Source: Paguma larvata
Taxonomy: Eukaryota; Chordata; Mammalia; Carnivora; Viverridae
Length of the DNA: 64,000 nt
NCBI GenBank assembly: GCA_030068075.1
Contig: CM057834.1
Span: forward strand, 95,869,119-95,933,118
Reading direction: 5' to 3'
This document shows positions 23,509 to 35,945 of this stretch, piece after piece. The position numbers and the translations under genes were made by a program. Each line of letters opens with the position of its first letter. The first letter of the stretch is position 1. A model generated the notes under the pieces. That model was not told the origin of the DNA, did no database searches, and was given only the letters and a program-made list of their open reading frames with translations.

Positions 23509-23518
23509 ATAAATTTAA

Positions 23519-25560
23519 ATATTTGACCACTCTATTCTTAATAATTATTTGTCCCATCTCTAAGAGACAACATTTGGTACACATAGTATTATTTGAGAGG
23601 AACGACACTGCCTTCCACCATGGCTACCGCCTTCTCAAGTTGATTGTGGACGTAAAGCTTGTTTCACAGCAGTCCGGAATTTTCCAAACTGTGTATTCGA
23701 CTCCCTGGATTTGTGCCGTCTAATATGCTCACTGTGATTGACTACTATGGAAAATCGTGGGTTCTTTGCCCCCCAAGTCTTGGACATTCCTCTCTTCTAC
23801 CCCGAATTCCTGTGTGTGTGTCTCTGGTTTTCTGCCTCTGACGGAATCTTCGGTTCTTGCCCCTTTCTTCTGCAGCCATGATTGCAAGAAACCCACTTGT
23901 AATCAGCAATCTACCCTGCTGCTAAAAGCTATTAGTGCCAATGTTGTTAATGACCGACCCGGTTGAATGTGGTGATTTAAGAGGTAGACTTATTCCTTGT
24001 CTCTCCCTAGGGCCTTGTTCTTAAATGAGATTCCCACGCTGTTTACTCCCCTAGCATAAGGAGTATTAAGCACTACCCACCGCACTTCATATATCAACTC
24101 ATTGAATTGAAGTAACGGGGAGCTTAAAACATATCACCACGTTTCAAGAATGAAACCACACACCCTGAAGAAACTGGCGCCCCCAATTTTAGCCTAAGGA
24201 AGTTGGATAAAACTGCCATTTGCTTTGAAGTTATAAATACCATTTCCTTCTGGGGACTGGAGGATGAGAGGGGTACAGTTAGATTTCTTTTAGGAACTAA
24301 ACACATTAGAAGTAACCTGAAAAATCAATACCAATTACTTGTAAGCAAGGGCTGAAAAATCATTGAAGCCATAGACTGTGCACATAGGTGAATGGCTTAA
24401 AACAAAGAAAACACTAGCATGGCTCAAAATTCTCACAAAATAGGAGCGAAGGAGCAGAGTTCTCTTCCACTTGTTTTAACACTTTGATAATAATTAGTAC
24501 CATCAACAATTATCACACTTGAAAAGAAAAATAAATACAGCAGCAAATAACTCCATATAACAAGGATATTTTACTGACTCCCTGGCATGGCTGAGGTTTG
24601 TGTTGTCTTTCTAGTAAACATCAAGGCATTCACAAGGTGTGTGGGGACGCCTTATCTACATAAACCAGCAAATCTTTCCTTCAAGAGCCAAGCTTTCTGC
24701 ATACGTGCCAATATTATGTGTTTGGTGTCCCAAGATTGTATTTAGCAAAATCTCACTTTGAGGGACTCGGAGCAGCCTTTAGAGATTTAACTGTGTAGCC
24801 TCTCCTTTGTTCAAAAGATAGAAACAATGCCTTTCAAATTTCTGGAATCGGTAAGCTTGTGTTTTCGACTGAAGAGAAAATAGGATTTCTTCCTTTCTTA
24901 GTGTCCTCCAGTACCACAGAGCACATGTCTGTTAAGACAGAGACCCAGGAACCTAACTCTCTAGCCTGATCATGATGGAAAGGTCCTAAAAAACTATCAA
25001 GTCTCTCTAGCTTGCCAAGTCCATGACTGATTTGTGTTATTAGTTGGGGGGGGAAGGTGGAGGGAGATACTGTAGAACTTAGTCATCGTTTACAGCCCTA
25101 CTACTCATTCAGGGGAGGTAGTATGGAGATGATGCTATAATTGAAGCTAATTTGAGAAGGAATAAGGTTAGGGAGGTCTGTATCACCAGTGTGAATAGCG
25201 CAGAAGGTAACTATCCATCCCTTTGGACCATTGTTTCCCTCGACCTCACTTTTGCCGTCTCTGGACATAGAATAGTATGATTCTTAATACTTGAAAGATT
25301 AGTCTCAAAAGACCATGTCACCAAAAAAAGCCCCTTCTTACCAGCTTACTTCCTGTTTTTTTTAATTGCACAGCCCCTAATTAATATTTAGTAAGCAGAA
25401 AGTAAATGGCCAGCCACACAATGCCTGAAAATGAGAGCTCTTGGTAGTTGCTTGGGGGAGAACAAAAGAAACAAGGGAAGTGTGTCACACAGTCCCATAG
25501 TGGCCATTGGCACTTTCCAAAAGGGAAAGGTAAGATAGGGAGAAGGAAATTTTGTTTAAG
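23519..25560. other. No feature recognised over 2 kb
   Basis: I see no known repeat and no exon-like frame (73 codons at most) between two SINEs. A G run lies at 25045-25052. AT content is moderate and there is no CpG cluster. Confidence 0.45.
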
Positions 25561-25575
25561 ATGGGTTCAAGTGTG

Positions 25576-25802
25576 GGGGCACCTGGGTGGCTCAGTCAGT
25601 TCAGCATCTGACTTCGGCTCAGGTCATGATCTCGCAGTTCATGAGTTCAAGCCTGTGTTGGGCTCTGTGCTGCCAGCTTGGAGCCTGGAGCCTGCTTCCG
25701 ATTCTGTGTCTCCCTCTCTCTTCGCCCCTCCCCTGCTCATGCTCTGTCTCTCTCTGTCTCTCAAAAATAAATAAAAACATTTTTTGAATTTTTTTTTAAA
25801 AT
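25576..25802 (+). mobile_element. Felid SINE
   Basis: A full-length copy of the gcttccgattctgtgtctcc group. Target duplication atgggttcaagtgtg (25561-25575) against atgaattcaaatgtg (25803-25817) differs by three transitions. The B-box region reads gttcaagcc. The tail contains T runs after the aataaataaa block. Confidence 0.95.
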
Positions 25803-25817
25803 ATGAATTCAAATGTG

Positions 25818-26720
25818 TCAGAATTAGCTTGTGGGAAGTAAGGTACTATCACAGTATGTGCAAAGCACTGATGAATTCATTTGCTGTGGATCGTCCTACA
25901 GCTGAGATGCTGCTTGAAGAGTCTAGTATTTTCTAAAGGTAACATGCACCTAAATCTTCATGCTTTTTCAAAAGCATTAAAAATATTGGGATTCAATAGT
26001 TATATTTACTTTTATCCTTTGAAATAAAATAATTCTCTTCTCCATTTCATATGTTAAGTTGGTAAAAGAACATCAAAAGAGACTAACAGTAGATACACGT
26101 TTGTTTCTATGGGTTTATGCAGTTTATAGATACACTCAGCAGTGCTTTTGATGAGTGTTCTTAGTAGCGTTAAGTTGGTTGTTCATGGAGTATTCCTATG
26201 ATCTTTTCAGACAAGTCCTGCTCAACCCAGTTGATGTGGTTTTTCATGTTATAATTACATCTAATGCTTTACAACTTAAATTAGTATAGTTGAGTGGAAC
26301 TTTAAGAAAAGGTATAATAAATCTATGAATTGTATTATTATTGTAAAAGCATGTTTTGAAAAGAGGAAGTAGAATTGTTACTCAGAAAGAAAATTCTGGA
26401 AGTGTGATAGTATCTTTTAATAGAATTTAAAATGAATATCATAAAGGGATATAAGATTTTTGCTGGGACATAAAAAACAGTAGAAATCACGTACTTACTA
26501 TGCGCGAACATGGGTCTGGTATTTTTCATGAGCGTTTTTCATCCAGCTGAAAGGGGAAAGTAGATGTGCAGAGAATCAGAATGAGAGATGGCAGCTAGTA
26601 AGCCGGGGGCAGAGGTAAGGCATGCTCGCTCTGGGAGAGTGTGGCATGGGCAACAGAGACCTCTCCATGCTGGAGAGGCCCAGAAAGCCTTTCTGGAGAG
26701 ATAGTATTGACGGAAGTAGT
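25818..26720. other. No feature recognised
   Basis: AT-rich unique sequence. From about 26560 to 26720 the purine-rich text (gagaggcccagaaagccttt) hints at the unassigned old repeat, too weakly to call. Confidence 0.4.
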
Positions 26721-26734
26721 AAAGGTGAAATATG

Positions 26735-26944
26735 GGGGTGCCTAGGTGGCTCAGTCAGTTAAGCCTCTGACTTCAGCTCAAATCATGTTCTAATGGTTCG
26801 TGAGTTCGAGCCCCGCATCAGACTCTGTGCTGACAGCTCAGAGCCTGGAGCCTGCTTTGGATTCTTTGCCTCCCTCTCTCTCTCTCTCTATCCCTCCCAT
26901 GCTCACACTCTTTCTCTCAAAAATAAATAAGCATTAAAAAAAAT
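26735..26944 (+). mobile_element. Felid SINE
   Basis: Target duplication aaaggtgaaatatg (26721-26734) against aaaggtggaatatg (26945-26958), one mismatch. The B-box (gttcgagcc, 26804-26812) is intact, but the segment before it is damaged (aaatcatgttctaatggttc), so activity is unlikely. Confidence 0.95.
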
Positions 26945-26958
26945 AAAGGTGGAATATG

Positions 26959-28084
26959 AAAAATGAGAAAATATCTAGAAAAGGTAAAGTTTCTGTATGG
27001 TGGACACTTCGATTTCAGTTCCTGGTTTTCATAGAGGTGTTCTGGAAGAACACCGAGGCCAGATACAGGCGGCAGGTCATCTCAGGCCAGGAAGCTGTAG
27101 AAATTCTCTACAAGCCTGGAAGTGGAAAGCCATCAAAGGTTTACAAGTGGAGAGCTGTTATAATGAGTTCCATAAAGAACAATATGTCAGTCGTGTGCAG
27201 GATGGACTTGGAGAAAGACCGAAGCCAGGAAAACAAAGAAAATGTTTTAACAGCAGTAAGAAAGAATTAATTGACCATTCTACCTGATATTTCTAATAGA
27301 AATAATGAAAGGGGCACAAAAGGAAATCATAAGATTCAATTCAACAAAGATTTAAAATTTGTAAGTGATGTTATAATCCTATAACTTACCCAGTGGTTAG
27401 GATCCGTTAACTCTGATTCTATAATTGTAACAGTTCTAGAAGTCTTCATTTTATTTGACATTAGTTTCACTTATAGTTTCCCTTAAGTCTCAACCAATCA
27501 ATTTGATTGTGATTAAGAATTTCCTCTTAATTTATACTCTAATATTGGCTGGAGAATGAAAGTTAGAAAGCTGTAGCCCATACTTTACATTTGACCCATA
27601 GACATAACGAACTCAAGTTTGATGACTTGGAAGCAACCATTTGGTGTCTGTACTCCCAGTTTTTCTTCTAGTACTTTATCAGAGATATCAATGAGACTTC
27701 AAATCCAAGTCACCAACTCATATGACCAGCCATTTTCTGTAACCCATGGAACACTCTGGAATGAATGGAAATTGCTTGCATTTTTTTTAATTTAAAAAAA
27801 AGGTATCTAGGAAATGTATTTATAATCATCATATGGCAAAAGTGACATGACTTCCCATTATACTAAGGTGTAATGAAACCAGCTGATTCTTATAACCATT
27901 ACAATCTTATCAAGAAATAGGAAAGAATTTTTTAACTGGATATGTCCTTCAAGTAAAACCTGAATAAATTTTAAAGCCTGAAATCTTCATGAGTAATAAC
28001 TTTAGTAATTATCTACTATTGATGAAAAATATTCTAGTACCAAGTGTTGGTGAGAAGGTGGGTGGAGTAGAGACTTTCAAATCA
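26959..28084. other. No feature recognised
   Basis: Two overlapping plus frames of 104 and 96 codons (26956-27287) have no recognisable domain and start at the SINE junction. The rest is AT-rich unique sequence with T and A runs near 27781-27800. Confidence 0.45.
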
Positions 28085-28270
28085 ACCTGATGATTCTCTG
28101 AGTCCTGTCAAGCCCTCCCTAGCTGCACGGCTTTGTCAATCCATTTAACCCCTAGGGGTTGGAAGAAAAAAAAATAAAACTCACCTAGGGGTTGTATTAA
28201 TTGCACATTAGCACAGAGCCTGAAACATGGTAGGTACTTAATAACTATTTGTTGAATAAATGAATATTTT
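28085..28270 (+). repeat. MIR relic
   Basis: The words ctagctgcacggctttgtca, catttaacccctagg and gcacagagcctgaaacatgg, then taggtacttaataactattt, follow the MIR layout (ctgtgtgaccttgggcaagt ... acagtgcctggcacatagta). A perfect 14-base palindrome, aacccctaggggtt (28147-28160), lies within it, and cctaggggttg recurs at 28184-28194. Confidence 0.7.
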
Positions 28271-28859
28271 TACTCTAAATGGAGTGGGCCACAAGATTTA
28301 CTAAACTAATTAGATGGCAAAACTTCTCAAGTGCTGACCTCTGTGTCATGGAAGAATGAGAAAGAAGAGTCTAAAGAAAGGGGAGAAGTAGATGAACACC
28401 TATCAAAGACAGGAAGCTGTGATTTCTGAGGACAGCCCCAGGAGCACAGGAGCATTCTAGAGTTTTGCTCACTGTTACTTATTTCCTACAGAGACACCCT
28501 CACTGGCAGGGCTAGGTCATCAATGCCCAAGGTGAATGCAGGTTTTAGGGAAGAGACAAAACTGGATTCAAGTCCAGTTTGCTTTGTTTCCTATGGGGTT
28601 GAGCTTAGGCATCTCATTTAATGAAAGTAAAGATTTCCATGGCTTATGGATGCCCTTTGCTGGGTTTCTTCATTAAGACTCCAAGTGGGAACTCAGGGGC
28701 AATTGCTTAGGCAGGCAGAGAAACACCGTCTGACAAGAGGCTCCCAGGTGCATCTAGAAGGAACGTCTCAGTGGGTCACCTGTATTTCTGAGCTCCAATT
28801 TCCTCCTTTCTAAAGTGAGTCTCAGAGAGTCATTGTAAGAAACGGGAGATTACTGTATT
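28271..28859. other. No feature recognised
   Basis: Unique sequence with no notable frames and no named repeats. Confidence 0.45.
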
Positions 28860-29270
28860 CTTGCATTCTGTGACACGTGCTCATTTCACATTGTAATCGC
28901 GGTGATTCTTAAAATTACCACGGCCATTTGGGGGGAAGAAAGTGGCGCATAAAATGATGGGGCATCATACAATAAATGGGGTCTTAATTTGATGAAATGC
29001 AGGAAGGTAATAAAGGCAAAGGGCTTTTCACAACATCTGGGATATCATAAACAAAAAGCGAACAGTCTGGAAGGGAAGGCTCAATGCTACCGTCATCGCA
29101 CTGGGCTGCACCACAGAGAAAGCCTCTCTTTCCCCATAAATGCTCACTGACACTCAGCTCATATTAATGCCACCCAGAGCACATTTTGTGAAGGAATAAT
29201 TAAAGTCTTAAATGTCCTAGTTTCTCAATCATCCTAAACATCATAACTTTTTAATGCAAACAAATGAAAT
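28860..29270. other. Repeat-free AT-rich stretch, candidate conserved non-coding element
   Basis: About 400 bases free of recognised transposon text, with homeodomain-type cores (aataattaaag near 29196) and an octamer-like atgcaaac near 29254. There is no open frame of note. Confidence 0.35.
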
Positions 29271-29814
29271 CTGTCCGTGAGGACTGAGGGTCTGTGATAC
29301 GCTAGGCACTCCACTAGGCACAAATTTTTGCAATTTTTTTTCCTAATAAGACTTTCATATGATTTAATTTCACCACCCCCAACAGCACCATCTGGCAATT
29401 TCTCCATTTCCTCTCAAATAATTTCCCGAGGCTTTCGAGTGTCCAAGTGGCCAAACTCTCTAAACTGAATTTTTCTCAAGATTTCTTCAGGACATCAGAA
29501 AATAAGGGAGATTTTTTTTCGGGTGGCCCTCTACCAACTGGATATGAAATTGGATCAGCTGGAGGCAAGAACAGATGGGGTTGAGCAACAGATGGAAGGA
29601 CCCTGTTTAGGATCTGGAGAATCATTCTGGCAAAATCAATCATACCACAGGAGTTCATTTCAGTTTGGTTAAAGAAAATGAACCAAAGGAGACAACTGAG
29701 TTTCTGGGAAATTAATATGGGCTCATATTCTAGAAGTAGTCTTGATTAAGCGTCGATAAGACTGATGAGCTAATGATGCTAAATTAGAAGTCTTAAAATG
29801 TCATGCTTGTTGAT
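29271..29814. other. No feature recognised
   Basis: AT-rich; T runs at 29334-29341 and 29513-29519. A 60-codon minus frame at 29476-29658 is not supported by anything. Confidence 0.45.
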
Positions 29815-30045
29815 GATAATAGCTATCTTTATTTGGCACTTACTATGTGCCAAGCACTTTCCATACAGACCTTGTTCAGCCCTCACAGACACCCCAGGAG
29901 ACAGGCATTTTCCCCATTTTAGAAACTGAAGCCTTAAATACATTGACTCAGGTCACGTGACTCTGGGTAACAGAGTCAGGATTGGAGCCGTCTGACTCCA
30001 AAGCCTGCAGAAATCATGACCACTCTACTATACCGCCTTCCAGGT
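29815..30045 (-). repeat. MIR, nearly full length
   Basis: The plus strand shows the MIR complement in order: ggcacttactatgtgccaag, ccccattttagaaactgaag, acagagtcaggattggagcc, gtctgactccaaagcctgca, and ccactctactataccgcctt. It is one of the best-preserved MIRs in the window. It explains the start of the 108-codon plus frame at 29982-30308. Confidence 0.85.
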
Positions 30046-31355
30046 TAATTGATGTGTGTACAAGAAAAGTTGGAAGAACAAATGGTCAAGTTGGAGGAAT
30101 CCTAAGGTCCTTTCCACAGTCACAATTAGAACAGGACCCCAACAGTGCGAATGATGCTTGTGACAACTGGCCTGAATCCTGGTGGGAATTACAGAGCAAC
30201 CACGTGGCCACCTGGCCCCCAGTGAGGCAGAGACTCCCAGGGACCATGCACGAGCCATGGCGAATCATGTGGACTCCCTGTGGAAGCCTCACATCGCCGG
30301 TCCCCTAGAAGTTCTCCAGAGTCCTGTAGCCACGCTGATCCAGAGGCGGGTCTCCGCAGACAACTCAGGCCGTCAGAGCCCCAGGTCCCCCTTCATGTCT
30401 AAACACACTATGATGAATCCTGCTTTCCTTAAGGCATCCAATGAATGTGTGACCGTGAGGTAGTAAATGACCCAAAGAACCCACTCTCTTCAGAACTATA
30501 GATAAACCACAAAAAAGAAAAATTCATTTCAGCCCAAATCTATGCCCTGCTCTAGCTTTGAAGTAAGACTGAGAAATAGAAGGGAATCATTAATTGACTG
30601 CCTACTATGTGCCAGGCACTTGTGAAGACCATATACTTAGATGGAAGGGGGAAAGATAAGACTCAACAACAGCGGGACATACGTTTGTCAGGCCCCTTGC
30701 TCTTTATGTGTTATTTCATTTCCTGTAAACTTCTCTTGTGCCCCCAAGTCCCTGTTGACTATGAGGCCATGTGGTCTGCCTATCTAAATGTTTGAGAAGC
30801 TGGTCCTGGTTTTGATGACGCAAAACATAAGCCCATTTTCTGAGAAAATAACAGAGATGCCAAGACTATTCCCTTAAGGAAGTAAATTTCTTTCTCCGAC
30901 TTAGTTTCCTCAAACAAAACAAGTTTTCACCATTTCCATTCCAACAGCCTTGCTATCTACACGTAATTATCACAGAAATTTAAAGCATAAGAATGAGCAA
31001 TCTCGTGAGATGCAGCCATGCCTGGTAGTAGGAGAACAATAAATGTCTATTGGGTACAAAATGAGTTTAAAGCTATCGGTGTTATGCACTGTAGACATCA
31101 AATTAATAATAAATTATCATCAATTAATGGATTGCTTTAAAACAATGGGACTCTATTCAAGGCATAAGTTTCAGTTTAAGGAAAAATGATATGATAATCT
31201 ACCCTTACATTTGTATTTTGGGACACTAACAACAGTTATATACCTTGAAAATGTATACCTTAACAATACATACATACTGAAGAAATAGACCTAAAATTGA
31301 ATTTAATGAATTTTGTGACACACAGTTTTTCATATTGTAATAATTCTGAAATTGG
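30046..31355. other. No gene; short MIR remnant at 30585-30625
   Basis: The text gactgcctactatgtgccag near 30598 is the edge of another minus-strand MIR. Overlapping frames of 76 to 108 codons at 30028-30463 occur on both strands and are not supported as genes. From 30800 to 31355 I recognise nothing. Confidence 0.5.
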
Positions 31356-31371
31356 GATGTGTCTTAATTTC

Positions 31372-31603
31372 TTTTTTATTTTTAATTTTTTAAACGTTTA
31401 TTTGTTTTTGAGAGAGAGAGAGAGAGAGTGCACGCTTGGGGCAGGAGGTGGGCAGAGAGAGAGGGCCACACAGAATCTGAAGCAGGCTCCAGGCTCCGAG
31501 CTGCCAGCACAGAGCCCGACTCGGGGCCTGAACCCACAGACGTGAGATCATGACCTGAGCCGAAGCTGGACACTCCACCAACTGAGCTACCCAGACGCCC
31601 CAT
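31372..31603 (-). mobile_element. Felid SINE
   Basis: Bounded by gatgtgtcttaatttc (31356-31371) and gattcgtcttaatttc (31604-31619), 14 of 16 bases identical. Minus-strand text gggcgtctgggtagctcagt opens it, and gcctgcttcagattctgtgt assigns the group. A 142-codon minus frame (31382-31810) runs across the SINE only because this element is long and stop-poor. Confidence 0.96.
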
Positions 31604-31619
31604 GATTCGTCTTAATTTC

Positions 31620-32370
31620 AGTGACACAATGTAGTCACTTTCAGCCAGGTGGCGGTCGTGACGTAGTAAGCATTGCCTCCATGCAGGTAAACAACAAGGC
31701 CTGCAACCTGCTTGTCGGCATCTTTCGAGAAAGTTCCAGAGCCCGTAAGGGAGCACTCTCATTATCCCCAGGAACCAATAGTTTGGGGAGGGGAAGGTGA
31801 AACGGTGCATTAGATGTGTTTAGCAACACTGCAGAAGCAAAAGTTTAAAAAAAAAAAACAAAGGAGTCTAGCTCTGTGTCATTGTCAAGTGACTTCAGAG
31901 CCCAGCATCAAAAGCATTTTAGTTGCTTAGTATATTTGTTTAAGAGATTACATCACCGTATCTTCTGATGGTGATGAGATTTGTATTTTAAAACTTGCTA
32001 TTTTTTTTAAGGATATTAATGACTGAGTCAAAGCATGATTCAAAGAGTGAGACTTGAAGTGAAAAAAGTTTCAGAAATAGCTTAACCAATTTATTGTGCT
32101 TATATTGTCTTTTTTAGGTATGTGCGATAAATGACTTGAAAAATCTAGAATTTGTAAACCAGTTCAAAGAGAGATCTTTCAATAAACACAAAATTTTCAA
32201 GGGATAAAATGTACCCAGTTTGTTTACCTGCTGGTGTTTTCCTTAGTTTTTCATAAAAACAATTATAACTGCTGGCATCACAGATACAAGGAAATGCGGT
32301 TCCTAACAGGGTTCAAGAACGTTAGGAGATGATCTGTAGATCCAGAGACGTATGATAGAGAAGAAATCAG
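31620..32370. other. No feature recognised
   Basis: Unique sequence; an A run at 31848-31858 and a T run near 32002 are the only notable motifs. Confidence 0.45.
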
Positions 32371-32374
32371 CACC

Positions 32375-32520
32375 AGTCTGGAAGTTTCTAGGGATTCTTG
32401 GCTTGGTTGTATAATTAACTGGCTGAGCCAACACTGAGCAAGCCACTTGGTCTCTCGGGACATCATCTGTGAAACAGGGAGCCATGCTGGGTGATTTCTG
32501 AGCCCTGGAGAATCGGCATC
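32375..32520 (+). repeat. Probable MIR fragment
   Basis: The text actgagcaagccacttggtc, then ctcgggacatcatctgtgaa and acaggg, parallels the MIR core for cttgggcaagtcacttaacc and tcatctgtaaaatggg. It is short and diverged. Confidence 0.5.
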
Positions 32521-33215
32521 AGGAGATGGCCGAATCAGTCAGGGAAATAGAATGTACTCTGGGTATTCCAAGGAGTGAGGCACTTAATGCAGGGCAGTCG
32601 ATGCTTGCAAAACTGATGGAAAGTCTGGACTAACTTACCACTGCTGTCCCTTAGTTTCTCCACTGGCCTCCAAGGAATTCGACAACTGCTATTGCACCCC
32701 CTCCCCTCCCAGCCCAGGAATTGCAGGAAACATTTACCAGTGGTCCCAGCTGCCTGCAGCATCTACAAGAGAACTTCTAGACGCTACGACAAAGCCTTGC
32801 ATGTCCCCAACCCACACGTCTACAGAGCACTCCCCACACACATACTTCTTTCCCACCCTTCACATCTCACACCCGGGCTTCGCGCTAGTCGAATCTACGG
32901 TGGAACTCTGTCGGAAGAGATTTGGGGAAACGTGTTCCCACACTGCCGGTCCTGTGCTCTGTGGGGAGCACAGAGGGAGGGAGGAATGGTGCTAAGACCC
33001 ACAGACAAATGTCTGGCACTCCAGCTGAGGACCTAGGGGACTCTGATGGCGTTCAGGTGCGCAAGCAGTAAGGGCCTGTGTGAAGACGTAGTCAGATGTC
33101 TTGGAGAGAAAGGTCTACATCTGGAAGACGCCTCAAAGGAAAAATGGAGAGATTGGATATGGATTGCTCTTCTGTTCACACTAGCAAGTCAATATAATCT
33201 ATAAATCAGGTCTCT
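32521..33215. other. No feature recognised
   Basis: C-rich from 32690 to 32900, giving chance plus frames of 114 and 64 codons that overlap each other. No domain is recognisable. Confidence 0.45.
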
Positions 33216-33880
33216 TTAACCCTTTCGGGCTGTCGCGTCCTTCTTCCCTGGCTTTCCTGTAACAGGAACAATACCCCTGCCCCCTCTTAGTGCAAGAATA
33301 ATGATTTGCCGGCAGAAGCTCTGTGAATCAGCCTTTGTCCTGAACATGTTATATTGTTTGGGAACCTGGCTAAATTTTTCCATAAAGTGATTTCCATTTA
33401 GAGCTAGGTGGAACAAATTTCTGCTGCTGGCCAAATCTTCTTTTTCCTTTCCTGTGAACAGACTCTCATAAAAAGGACTATTGCTCTTTTGTACTTTTCT
33501 GTGATGCATTTTGCGTTGGGGTCCATGAAGGGAGCCATCTAAAAATATATTGAGTGTTGTGAAAATATCCTCATAATTCTGCCAGAATTCAACGTTTTTA
33601 AAAGTTGTCTTTCTTCTCCCTTTATGTCTCTTTTTCAATTATTTCTTTCCCTTTGGTACACTGCCAGATTAATATTTCTGGGTCTTTCGTGGACACCTAC
33701 AGTAACTGAAAGGATCCATATACTGCCTTTGAGGTCCTCATTAAATGCCTGCAGTTTGACGGCTGCATAAACTCCAACCCAGATACAGGGAGAGATAATC
33801 ACTTTCCATAGAAAACCCAACAGCACCCATAGTTGGAATTCTAACCACTTTTTGTGACAAATATAATGGGCATCCCTCAT
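33216..33880 (-). other. Two abutting open frames, unrecognised, probably not coding
   Basis: Minus-strand frames of 81 codons (33880-33635) and 140 codons (33638-33216) join with a four-base atga overlap in different frames, so 665 repeat-free bases are open apart from one frame change. The second product is basic at its start (MKKRHKGRRK) and has no family motif that I know. It could be a decayed processed pseudogene, but I see no poly-A tail or flanking duplication. Chance is the simpler reading. Confidence 0.2.
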
Positions 33881-34688
33881 ACCCCATTTTGTGTCTGTAT
33901 CTATGTTACTTTATACCAGATGGCTAATAATAAAGTTGCTGGCTAGTTAGTAAGAGCTGTAGCTTATCTCAACAACATTTTGGTATCATATGTTTATCTC
34001 AAGCTCTGCAGAAGCTTCAAATGAAGCTTCTTTTCATTTCAATTCAGCTGAATCCGAAACGTGGCTCTCTGCCTGCTCATAACTCTCTCTAACCAGCTCA
34101 TGTTTCTTTAACTCAGGCTTCCAAGCAACTTCACCTGGGGCCTGGTCCTCCGATGAGGACAGGAAAAGATTTGCCCCAGATACCATACTGTTTTATTCCC
34201 CCAATTAAATGGCCCCTATAACAATATTTGTCTCTGGTGCAGGGATTTGGCAAGCCACAGTCTAGAGCTGACCCCCTGGGGACTGCAGTAGGAATCCAGC
34301 TACGTGGGTCAAGGAGAGCCCTGCCACACTCCTCATTGAGTCAGGGCAGGGGTGGGAGGGGGTGCAAATACTTTAGAGCAGGAGGACCAGAGGCCCAAAA
34401 GTCAGCATGGGCTAGGAGGAATGAGCAGAGCCATGAAGTTACAGATTCATAGAAGAAATGTTTAATACACAGAGAGATCAAGTGTAACTCCTCATTTTAA
34501 GAGTTCTTACCGCACACAGTGGCCCAGCCGAGATGAGACCCACCTCTTGCAGCCAGTCTAATGCTTGCCCCTGTGGCTGCCATTTTGTTTAGTGGCGGCC
34601 AATGGATGAGGAGGATTGGTACGAATCCTGTAAGAACTAAGCGGTGACTCACAAGTCCAATAACTTGTTTGAAATACACGCCATTTTA
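33881..34688. other. No feature recognised
   Basis: Unique-looking sequence with no named repeat and frames below 75 codons. Confidence 0.45.
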
Positions 34689-34689
34689 G

Positions 34690-35095
34690 TGGCCTGAATC
34701 GCGGCCCCCAAAAAGAGATGTACCTGTGAATGTGACCTCATTCGGAAACACGATTTTTACAAATGCAGTTGAGTTAGGGATGGTGGGATGAGACCCTTCT
34801 GCAGCCAGAGTCCACCCTAAACCCAGCGGCTGGTATTCTTATAAGAGAAAAGAGAGGGAGACTAGGCATATAACGACACAGAGAAGAAGGCCACGAGACC
34901 TAAAGAATGCTAGGAGCCACCAGAAGTTAGAAGAGGCAAGAATACTTTCCCCCAGAGTCTTCCTAGGGTGCGCAGCCCTATGGACACCTTGATTTCTGAC
35001 CTCTGTCCTCCAGAACTGAGAACACATTTCCATGGCTCTCAGCCGCCAAGTTTATGGTAATTTGTTACAGTAGGTCCCAGGCGACTCCTACAGTT
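34690..35095 (+). mobile_element. MaLR (MLT1-class) solo LTR
   Basis: Phrases in MaLR order are ctgtgaatgtgacctcattc, ggtattcttataagagaaaa, agccaccagaagttagaaga, caccttgatttctgacctct, gtcctccagaactgagaac and ggtaatttgttacag. There is no internal region or gene. A 64-codon minus frame inside it is a by-product. Confidence 0.85.
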
Positions 35096-35251
35096 ACAGA
35101 AGATTCCAGTCTAAAGAGCAGTCCAGAAAGAAGATTTAATTGTTCTAATAACTACTTTTTGTCTCTTTTAACAAACCATACCTCAAATGATATTAGTTTC
35201 AACTTTTGTAGTAGGAAGGACTAGACACAAAAGTGCCCCCTAAATGCTTTT

Positions 35252-35455
35252 AAAGTTTATTGAGTTATTTAGAGAGAGCACACCAGTGGGGAAGGACAGA
35301 GAAAGAGGGAGAGAGAGAGAGAGAGAGAATCCCAAGCAGGCTCTGCACTGTTAGTAGGGAGCCGATGTGGGGCTCAAATCCATGAACTGCGAGATCCTGA
35401 CCTGAGCTGAAATCAAGAGTCGGACACTTAACCGACTGAGATACCCAGGCGCCCC
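35252..35455 (-). mobile_element. Felid SINE
   Basis: Minus-strand head ggggcgcctgggtatctcag, and gagaatcccaagcaggctct, the gcttgggattctct group. Only a 7-base duplication (tgctttt at 35245-35251 and 35456-35462) is visible. Confidence 0.95.
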
Positions 35456-35559
35456 TGCTTTTGGCCCGAAGTCTCAGACACTGAACAGTCCCTAAAAGGC
35501 CCTCCGCACCTTCCCACTCCTCACCCTTCCTCCAGTATGGCAGCCGCGTGGTCTTCCCT

Positions 35560-35945
35560 CAGCTCCTGGAACACGCCAGACCTGCTTCTGCCTCAGCTTT
35601 GGTGTGTACCTTTCTCCTGCTTGTTAGACCCCTTCCCTACCCCGCACCTGCTTCCCCAGTCTGAAAGCAGCCCCCATGTGGGACCTTCAGGGAAGACCCT
35701 GATAACTCCAAAATAGGTCAGCTGCCCCTCCCCTCCCTCCGAAATAAGATCTCCTAACACCTTTCCTTCTCTTCATGGAATTATCACTGTCTGTAATTCC
35801 ATGTTTATGACATTACTCAATATTTTTGTCATTCCCACCAGACTGTAGCTCCCTGAGGGCAGGCACAGAGCTTTTTGCTCATCGCCAGCAGTGTTTGTGG
35901 TAGACTGCAGGCTCTCATAAATATTTGGTAAGTAAATGAATTGTA
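35560..35945 (+). repeat. L2 LINE 3' end
   Basis: Reading from cctggaacacgccagacctg through gaattatcactgtctgtaat, gactgtagctccctgagggc and aggcacagagctttttgctc to tcataaatatttggtaagta and aatgaattg, the text follows the L2 3' terminus closely. It has no coding capacity. Confidence 0.8.

Noticed and set aside
30028..30463. Overlapping frames of 76 to 108 codons on both strands
   Set aside because: The first part is a MIR and the frames conflict with each other; no protein resemblance.
31382..31810. 142-codon minus-strand frame
   Set aside because: Most of it is translated SINE and the adjoining flank.
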